This document shows, one piece after another, positions 61,201 to 64,000 of a stretch of 64,000 bases of DNA (the stretch's first letter is position 1; every line of letters starts with the position of its first letter). The notes below the pieces were generated by a model that saw only the letters and a list, made by a program, of their open reading frames with translations, was not told the DNA's origin and ran no database searches. This DNA comes from Euwallacea fornicatus (taxonomy: Eukaryota; Arthropoda; Insecta; Coleoptera; Curculionidae): NCBI RefSeq assembly GCF_040115645.1, contig NC_089563.1, positions 1,674,001-1,738,000 on the forward strand, written 5' to 3'. The translations under genes and the position numbers were made by a program.

Positions 61201-61822
61201 AGGGAAGGGTTTGGGATATCGCTCATAAGTTGCTTGGTACGAGCTGTAAAAGGGCTCTTGCGGCTGCGGCTGTGGCACATACCTACAAGTACATCCTCCC
61301 TCTCTCAATACCTCATTCTGACAATTCGCTAACAATATCTGTACGCACCTCTCTACGGGCATATGAGCATTGGGAGGTATGTACCGCTGCGCTTCGCCAA
61401 ACCTCTGCTCCCCGTTGTTCACCGCCTGGTAGTACCCCACGGTGGTGGGGCTAGCATTACCAGGCAAATGGTACCTGTCTTGCTTGTTGCCAGTATATTG
61501 ATAGAATCTATCTGAGGACTGATTCGGAGATGGATAATGATACTTTTCCTGCTGGAACCTTTGCTTGCTGCCGGGCCTATCCTCCGTAGGCGAAGGCGCA
61601 GGCAGCGGCGGAGGCACAAATCGTTCCTGCGCAGCAGGTGCAACCGGGCTAGGGAAAGCGCCGTGGGCGTAGCAATCGGTGGTTTCCGGCTCACCTTCGG
61701 CTGGAGGTGGAGCCACGAAGCGGTCGCACGCAGGCGCAGGAGAGGGAGGTTCGGAAGCGGCTGAAGGTCCGCCGAAGGGAGCTGGGGCGGGCGGACAAGC
61801 CAGAATCGAGGGCGTAGTAGGC
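30845..61822 (-). CDS. rho-5: Inactive rhomboid protein (iRhom, rhomboid-5), 5' partial
   Basis: iRhoms are catalytically dead rhomboid-family membrane proteins of the ER and secretory pathway that control trafficking or degradation of EGFR ligands and ADAM17-type sheddases. Thirteen coding exons (minus): 61115-61822, 60876-61065, 60542-60819, 45379-45849, 44959-45111, 43708-43990, 36171-36571, 35766-36008, 33475-33652, 33200-33288, 32458-32734, 31970-32224, 30845-31279. They total 3961 nt: one nucleotide completing a split codon, then 1319 codons and a stop, all phases matching. Layout: long Pro/Ser/Thr-rich N-terminus, first transmembrane segment after MDDHRPYFTYW, Cys-rich iRhom homology domain (about 909-1090), then the rhomboid-like multi-pass core. 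The active-site region reads GPAGSQFG instead of GxSG, so the catalytic Ser is missing. The first exon opens with a split codon, so the real start lies upstream of 61,822. Joining the first three exons to the rest is by phase only. Confidence 0.93.
31970..32224 (-). CDS. rho-5: rho-5 exon: rhomboid-like core helices
   Basis: Encodes residues about 1091-1175. LWTSLFLHAGVLQL and YFLMRDLEKL are the conserved iRhom and rhomboid segments, followed by IAIIYIGSGVAGNLASAIF. The ancestral HxxxN-type helix is altered, as in other iRhoms. The acceptor is TTTTTCAG and the donor GTAAGT; both ends are phase 0. Confidence 0.95.
32458..32734 (-). CDS. rho-5: rho-5 exon: Cys-rich iRhom homology domain, second half
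   Basis: Encodes residues about 998-1090: HPYEWPDDITKWPIC, then GHPCCIGIHGQC and REYCDFVRGTFHEEASLC. These are hallmark lumenal-loop motifs of iRhom proteins with conserved cysteines. The first codon is split with the previous exon (AA plus T). Confidence 0.95.
33200..33288 (-). CDS. rho-5: rho-5 small exon in the iRhom homology domain
   Basis: An 89-nt exon between acceptor ATTCTTAG and donor GTAAGT. It encodes about 29 residues (STWKKWNP ... SGSVCGLDP). The flanking phases (0 in, 2 out) fit both neighbours. It is too short to be seen as an open frame on its own. Confidence 0.9.
33475..33652 (-). CDS. rho-5: rho-5 exon: start of the iRhom homology domain
   Basis: Encodes residues about 909-968, including DLIHLGAKFAPCMR and ACCIRNDDSGCVQ, both strongly conserved in iRhoms. 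The acceptor (GGATTTTAG) has a weak pyrimidine tract, and a foldback element ends about 22 bp upstream of it in the transcript. Confidence 0.93.
33675..34567. mobile_element. Foldback element with ~260-bp inverted arms in a rho-5 intron
   Basis: The left arm from 33,675 (AGGGTGTTTCAGG at 33,677) pairs with the right arm ending at 34,567 (CCTGAAACACC at 34,551). The pairing extends far inward: ATACAGGGCGA at 33,753 with its partner near 34,449, TAAAAGACGTATCTTTT at 33,885 with its partner near 34,348, and CTGTAAGCAGTGGC at 33,919 with its partner near 34,313. No transposase frame is visible between the arms. It is a non-autonomous MITE or foldback element. Confidence 0.75.
35766..36008 (-). 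CDS. rho-5: rho-5 exon: juxtamembrane segment and first transmembrane helix
   Basis: Encodes residues about 828-908. Basic YRKSI and DDMDDHRPYFTYW precede a hydrophobic helix (VQILVLFISIICYGIGPF), the first transmembrane segment of iRhoms. The exon ends in NFW with a codon split TG plus G across the next intron. Confidence 0.95.
36171..36571 (-). CDS. rho-5: rho-5 exon: cytosolic region ending in the GMGWIGRFFR motif
   Basis: Encodes residues about 695-827. It is polar and Arg/Pro-rich and ends RRQYGMGWIGRFF, which corresponds to the conserved YGxGxxGR block just before the first membrane segment of iRhoms. The acceptor is CCAAATGCAG and the donor GTGAGAG. Confidence 0.9.
36987..37328 (-). 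mobile_element. N-terminal fragment of an IS630-type transposase (DUF4817-like)
   Basis: A minus-strand frame of about 113 codons contains LVDMLLIYGECHQNAVAASRLY-type sequence, an ARETGNL segment and RRIAKQIPTSHMAVWRI. This is the two-part helix-turn-helix N-terminus common in insect IS630-like transposases (DUF4817 type). It stops where the catalytic domain should start. It lies in the rho-5 intron in the same orientation as the gene. It is an uninterrupted fragment, so fairly young or only recently truncated. Confidence 0.75.
37740..41776 (+). mobile_element. Decayed non-LTR retrotransposon (Jockey/CR1 type), antisense in a rho-5 intron
   Basis: ORF1 starts near 37,822 (MDEGSSQEFEYSR) and has gag-like Cys-rich sequence near 38,570-38,690 (CNSFGNRSDDCK, KRCQRPYSTSTC). 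An endonuclease region around 39,000-39,690 contains AGYFNLSKSE and STPDLLFYT. Reverse transcriptase runs about 39,760-41,230: PVTLHPALSKISENIIK, FVMDINKALDSVWHKGL, LEQGLPQGSPLTPFLYN, and ADDTTF at about 40,935, where a stop replaces or precedes the usual Tyr. The 3' end at 41,752-41,776 has AATAAAG and a short CTA repeat. Many stops and frameshifts are present. The 5' end is approximate and clade assignment is uncertain. Confidence 0.8.
42158..42639 (-). mobile_element. Truncated Tc1-like transposase (DNA-binding half)
   Basis: Minus-strand frames begin at an ATG near 42,624 (MPPKTRELTNEEN) with a helix-turn-helix (RSAREIGKPMGRQHSTVAHTI). After a break near 42,457 they continue through SITIAEDLQSATGKSLTPTTVR and RLGFANAHK to DEFWKTI. 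The coding match stops exactly at an element-like edge (ACACCCTGTATAATAG, 42,163-42,178), just before the first catalytic Asp would occur. The catalytic domain is missing. Confidence 0.75.
43160..43184. repeat. T25 homopolymer
   Basis: A run of 25 T residues; on the minus strand this is an A25 tract. It may be the poly-A tail of a minus-strand retroposed sequence, though nothing recognisable lies next to it. Confidence 0.8.
43185..43707. other. Intronic sequence of balanced composition
   Basis: No gene or transposon is seen. Together with 43,991-44,958 it has lower AT content and fewer homopolymer runs than the transposon-filled parts of the same intron. This is how conserved regulatory DNA often looks, but that is inference only. 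Confidence 0.25.
43708..43990 (-). CDS. rho-5: rho-5 exon: cytosolic Ser/Thr-rich segment
   Basis: Encodes residues about 600-694. It includes MGPLKDQYATLSYRPQS near the start, and RRKDSVARMTWNGLNYVV near the end, which parallels the RRKRESVAKMSF-type motif of animal iRhoms. The acceptor is CCCTTACAG; the donor is GTAAGA after a complete codon. Confidence 0.92.
44959..45111 (-). CDS. rho-5: rho-5 exon: conserved N-terminal TANFFG motif
   Basis: A 153-nt exon encoding residues about 549-599: HRSVSRKEMIKNYIKKE then TANFFGVGEE and WLDRRKRMASR. The TANFFG block corresponds to the TADFFG-type motif in the cytosolic tail of iRhoms. Codons are split at both ends and agree with the neighbours. Confidence 0.92.
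45379..45849 (-). CDS. rho-5: rho-5 exon: Ser/Thr/Pro-rich cytosolic segment, possible internal start
   Basis: Encodes residues about 392-548, rich in TP and SP pairs that are candidate proline-directed phosphorylation sites. The donor is GTATGG after AATAG. An AG at 45,850-45,851 serves as acceptor in phase 2. An in-frame ATG lies 11 nt further up (45,858-45,860; MSSRRSPTP), so transcripts that start nearby could begin translation here instead. A decayed duplicate of this exon lies at 48,563-48,850. Confidence 0.85.
47700..48190. promoter_or_regulatory. Candidate internal promoter with DRE-like and ETS-like motifs
   Basis: TATCGATA at 47,719-47,726 is a perfect DRE (DREF-binding) motif, with a second ATCGATAG at 47,733-47,740. 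ETS-type motifs follow: ACTTCCGG at 47,750-47,757, CCGGAAGC at 48,093-48,100, CCGGAAGT at 48,100-48,107 and GCGGAAGT at 48,129-48,136. The surrounding DNA is unusually G+C-rich for this intron. Such clusters mark broad housekeeping-type promoters in insects. On the minus strand it lies about 2 kb upstream of the internal rho-5 ATG at 45,860. Motifs are seen; promoter function is inferred. Confidence 0.4.
48140..48490. repeat. Upstream half of a tandem duplication, copy U1
   Basis: Matches 48,865-49,190 in direct orientation. Shared blocks include TTTATGAGCGTAAAC (48,160 and 48,889), CGCAAGT-like (48,218 and 48,949), and GAACTCAA with ATGAGTTTGTTCAAC-like sequence (48,277 and 49,008). It overlaps the end of the candidate promoter region. 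Confidence 0.65.
48563..48850 (-). pseudogene. Decayed duplicate of the rho-5 Ser/Thr/Pro-rich exon
   Basis: This segment aligns in direct orientation with 45,563-45,841, which is inside the functional exon. Read on the minus strand it begins LLTPNSQKPVP, then a stop, then QQDQSTAL, against TPNSQTPSTQQHDQSAAI of the real exon. Further stops and frame changes follow, so it cannot code. It abuts copy U2 (48,865-49,190) with no gap. Confidence 0.75.
48865..49190. repeat. Tandem duplication, copy U2
   Basis: Direct-orientation match to 48,140-48,490. It is joined to the pseudo-exon at a point where both parents share a GACT/AGTC tetranucleotide. Divergence from U1 is substantial, so the event is old. 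Confidence 0.65.
49191..50990. other. rho-5 intronic sequence, nothing recognised
   Basis: No exon, RNA gene or clear transposon is recognised. The open frame 49,645-49,962 (105 codons) has no family features. Confidence 0.35.
50991..51875. mobile_element. Inverted-repeat element containing a second inverted-repeat element
   Basis: Outer arms: about 50,991-51,100 (GTCCGGCAACCC at 51,008) pairs with about 51,780-51,875. Inner arms: 51,117-51,260 (AAGGTGCGTCACAAAGT) pairs with about 51,640-51,778 (ACTTTGTGACACACTTT), matching for about 140 bp. Between the inner arms a plus-strand frame at about 51,450 reads WPPRSPDLKP, the block near the third catalytic residue of mariner/IS630 transposases. 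It is therefore a deletion derivative of a mariner-like element sitting in another inverted-repeat element. Confidence 0.7.
52288..52300. promoter_or_regulatory. CTCF-like motif
   Basis: GCCATCTGTTGGC, similar to the CTCF core (reverse complement CCAxCAGATGGC). Single-motif evidence only; see the companion site at 59,514. Confidence 0.2.
53601..54196 (-). mobile_element. MITE derived from an IS630-type transposon
   Basis: Ends ATGTATACGGGGTTA (53,601) and TAACCCTGTATACAT (54,181-54,195) start inverted arms of roughly 100 bp. On the minus strand the interior holds a broken transposase C-terminus: SPDL followed by MDFF near 53,990-54,030, then NNPYNIEELKNEIIPQLI near 53,905-53,955 and VRKSTGHIHYI near 53,825-53,855. 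This layout is the tail of the same transposase type as the fragments at 25.7 kb and 37.0 kb. It shows how this short element arose by internal deletion. Confidence 0.75.
54197..59040. other. rho-5 intronic sequence, no exon recognised
   Basis: No coding exon, RNA gene or clear transposon is recognised. The largest open frame (55,402-55,767) has no family resemblance. The part from about 57,150 to 59,000 is very AT-rich. Confidence 0.35.
59041..59081 (-). CDS. Candidate alternative first coding exon
   Basis: On the minus strand an ATG at 59,081 opens a 41-nt coding stretch (MSSGEENDIELAA plus two bases of the next codon) that ends at a strong donor, GTAAGTG. The ATG context has A at -3. It ends in phase 2, exactly the phase needed by the rho-5 acceptor at 45,849, so a transcript joining them would read through in frame into RSPTPNSQ. 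The acidic, Ser-rich start looks like genuine coding sequence in an AT-rich background. It could instead be the first exon of an unrelated nested gene, but no downstream exon of such a gene was found. It is seen only as sequence, with no transcript evidence. Confidence 0.4.
59514..59526. promoter_or_regulatory. CTCF-like motif
   Basis: GCCATCTGGTGGC, whose reverse complement GCCACCAGATGGC fits the conserved CTCF core well. It lies between the long-isoform exons (60.5 kb upward) and the candidate alternative first exon (59.08 kb). Function is inferred from the motif alone. Confidence 0.3.
59883..60254. mobile_element. MITE-like inverted-repeat element, ~370 bp
   Basis: The left end GATATTCAATTCGTTGCTCAC (from 59,890, after ATACAGG) pairs with the right end around 60,220-60,254 (GTGAGCAGCAAATTTGAATATC). 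The arms are about 45 bp. No transposase sequence is seen. It lies just below the rho-5 exon at 60,542. Confidence 0.65.
60542..60819 (-). CDS. rho-5: rho-5 N-terminal exon, Cys/Ala/Gln-rich
   Basis: Encodes residues about 299-391 of the assembled protein: TPTPVTITSRTPTS, CRHGGCEGTIEYVGASGG, an Ala-rich helix (QAAAQAVAVAVQLSAQ) and QGQQTQT. The acceptor is CATTTTTAG and the donor GTGAGT. It ends in phase 2, matching the acceptor at 45,849, 14.7 kb away. Compositional features suggest a disordered cytosolic tail. Membership in rho-5 rests on phase, strand and order. Confidence 0.7.
60876..61065 (-). CDS. rho-5: rho-5 N-terminal exon, Ser/Gly-rich
   Basis: Encodes residues about 236-299: CCPFDGPPPGGTRSSSGS and a long Ser/Thr/Ala stretch ending HHFQQ. 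The proposed donor is a weak GTCTTA, giving a 56-nt intron before the next exon; reading on without splicing reaches a stop after about 20 codons. The acceptor at 61,066 (TATATCTGAAG) also has a poor pyrimidine tract. Confidence 0.6.
61115..61822 (-). CDS. rho-5: rho-5 N-terminal exon, Pro/Gln/Tyr-rich, 5'-most exon in the window
   Basis: Encodes about 235 residues rich in Pro, Ala, Gln and Tyr, with repeated RF or RY-type pieces (DRFVAPPP, ERFVPPP, DRFYQY, DRYHLP, ERYPKPF), a disordered low-complexity tail. The acceptor TTTTTTGCTTAG at 61,823 has a good pyrimidine tract and the exon starts with a split codon, so at least one more coding exon lies upstream. The donor is GTTAGA. Codon use is G+C-rich compared with flanking introns, supporting real coding sequence. 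Confidence 0.75.
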
Positions 61823-64000
61823 CTAAGCAAAAAACGGTATTGAGTATGAATTAAATAAATAACCTAGTAGAAATGAAATGCAACAGCTTTCAATCGAACA
61901 TCCGTATATACGTTAAGGAGAGCAACTGAGGAAACATCGGTGTTTTATAAATAGTATCTAGTGCTTAGTAAATATGTATATTAACGACAAAATATTTTGG
62001 ACCTCTTGCTCCTAATTTATGTTATCCATACATTTCTGGCCAATAGATAATGTTGTCACTAAGGGAAAAGGGAAATTGTTAATAACATAATCCGGACTCA
62101 ATCCGAGATTACGACCTGCTGAGGAATACTACCCTAATCCGAGATAAACCATTTGCCCTAAAAGGGGAATATTTCGTCGATATCCGGCAAGAAGTAGAAA
62201 ATGTATTTTCAATTTTAGATACTTCCGAATCAGATGACGAAGTCAACAATTCAGAGATTAAGGAAACGAGGTCAATTCGACCGATATTTATTTATTTCGC
62301 CGCAGGCCGAACGGAAAAATTGTCATAAAATATGTGATGTCGATTTTTTTCCTTTATATGTTCTATAGCCAATAGGTCGTGAAATCCAAGGCGAATCGTT
62401 GGAGAGTCGAGAATTGTACCTTTCTTTCACGACCTCCAATCAAGGATTATCGTTATATTAATTGAGGAAAGTAACTAAGCGGGTTCGTGTTTGTTTTGGA
62501 TCGTAATGTATTCTCAAATTTTAATAGCCGAACCCTTTCTTTGATGAAAATTCTATTTTTCTTCCTCGACCTTGCTGCCCTCTCAACAGCCGACAAAACT
62601 GGCTTAAAAGTAAAAAAGGATCTACTACTGTATCGGGAGTAAATATGGGAAGAATATAAAATGTACTCCTGCAATGGAACTCTCCTGTTGGATATTCCCT
62701 TCAGAGTAGACATTTTTTGTCCCTTGACATCATCACCCCACCCAATATCACGACTTCAACAATATCTCGAAACCCATTGCAGATATAAACCTGAGAGTCA
62801 ATTCAAAGATAAAGACGATGTCTGTTTCTTATCCTATGACATGTGTGTTTATTGAAACTGTTTTATTGAATTTGTATCAGTTTTCTGCCTTTTAGCAATG
62901 CAATCTGCCCAAAGCAATTTACTCATAAAAATTTATGTTTGAATATAAATTACTATTTGAAACATCCTGTATAAATATTGCGCTATATCAATCCATAAAC
63001 TTCAAGTTAACAAAATATTGTGCCCCAAGAAATGTTCCCTAAAATTCGCGTGGTATATTCACGAAATGTCCTACAGAATTGGATTTTGAAGTTAGCTTAA
63101 CGTGGATTGGTTCTTAGTATTGCTCCTCACACATTAAGAGATGACGTAAGGATTCAATAATTTGACGTTTCTGTCAAGCGATTAAACAATATGTCATTGT
63201 CACTTACTCAAATATAGAGGTCGTGTTTGCTTGAAGCAAACTCCAGATGAGTTAATGACGGAACGAATTGAATTTTGTTAAATTAGCAACACTAAACTGA
63301 ATCGCTTTCATAGCCCGATGATGCTTATTTTCCGTTATGCCTCACAAGATCGATGATGTGAGAAACAAAAGCACAAAACACGCCATTTTTACTGACGTAT
63401 TACAAAAGGGTTCTCTAACTTAATGGAGTTTAAAGTCAAAATTTGGCCGAGTTTATGAGAAATGTGATTGAGCTACAGGTTAATTCGGTCATATGCCCTT
63501 AAATTGGCAACGACGCTCTTTTTATTCTGATAGTTCAAGTTATTCTTCAAAGACCTGAAATTGAGTTGAACAAAAGAACGATGCATGATTGTGATTTTCA
63601 TAAAATGAACCTTTCACGAAGGAAACTCGAGAACGGCTGCAATCCATGTGTCGCCGCTTTTCATACAAATTCTATAAAATTATGAATGAAATATTCTTTC
63701 ATAAACAGACTCTATTGTCGCTTGAGGATTCGCTAGACAATGTTTTGAAATACGAACATTTAGTCCAAGAGAACTAGTGCGTTTAAGGAATTGATGATTG
63801 CTTCATTGAAAAAACGACAGAATCGTTCCCTAACGAATTGCTATATATCAAAATAATTTATAGGAGAAAATGGCGGCCATAATAGAAATCATAAAAATAT
63901 TTCCCAGAGTTTCCCTATAATTTCCTCTGTCGACGACCAAAAAGTTTTATTGCAGCTGTAAAATAAAAAGTTATGACTTCTAACGGAGCTCGGTTGGTGT
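61823..64000. other. Upstream intron or 5' region of rho-5, nothing recognised
   Basis: No further exon could be identified. A partner exon ending in phase 2 is required for the exon at 61,822 but none was convincing here. The two overlapping frames at 62,453-62,855 have no family features. Confidence 0.4.

Noticed and set aside
60553..61764. Several plus-strand open frames of 65-75 codons
   Set aside because: They are antisense shadows of the G+C-rich rho-5 N-terminal exons.
1..64000. CRISPR arrays, operons or other prokaryotic systems
   Set aside because: No regularly spaced direct repeats and no closely packed intact genes. Intron-containing insect genes show this is eukaryotic nuclear DNA.

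Overview
The window is nuclear DNA from an insect. It is AT-rich, its genes are split by GT-AG introns, it carries three recognisable arthropod genes, and it holds many decayed Tc1/mariner (IS630-type) and non-LTR elements. The order cannot be fixed from the sequence alone; a beetle or similar holometabolous insect is a guess.

Layout. At 1-5.5 kb lies a nest of three Tc1-like transposons followed by one copy of a dispersed repeat. At 6.4-8.1 kb (minus) is a six-exon gene for mitochondrial carrier UCP4 (319 aa). About 4.2 kb away and divergently transcribed, 12.34-17.96 kb (plus) is a six-exon gene for the SH3-SH2-SH3 adaptor Drk, the insect Grb2 (211 aa). From 19 to 28 kb the sequence is mostly mobile-element debris: two more Tc1-like copies, one with long terminal inverted repeats, fragments of a second transposase family, and two more copies of the dispersed repeat.

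From 30.8 to at least 61.8 kb (minus) runs one large gene for the inactive rhomboid iRhom (rhomboid-5). Thirteen coding exons join in a single frame with matching splice phases and give 1319 residues; the true start lies beyond the first exon seen. Its introns hold a decayed LINE, several foldback or MITE-like elements, one of them ending about 22 bp from a splice acceptor, and a decayed duplicate of one of its own exons. A 14.7-kb intron divides the proline-rich N-terminal exons from the rest. It contains a phase-compatible candidate alternative first exon at 59,041-59,081 and a cluster of TATCGATA and CCGGAAGT motifs at 47.7-48.2 kb that looks like an internal promoter.

Drk couples receptor tyrosine kinases to Ras activation. 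iRhom proteins control trafficking of EGFR ligands and ADAM17-type sheddases in other animals. Two genes of the window therefore touch EGFR signalling, but nothing in the sequence shows they are co-regulated. UCP4 is an inner mitochondrial membrane carrier with no evident link to them.
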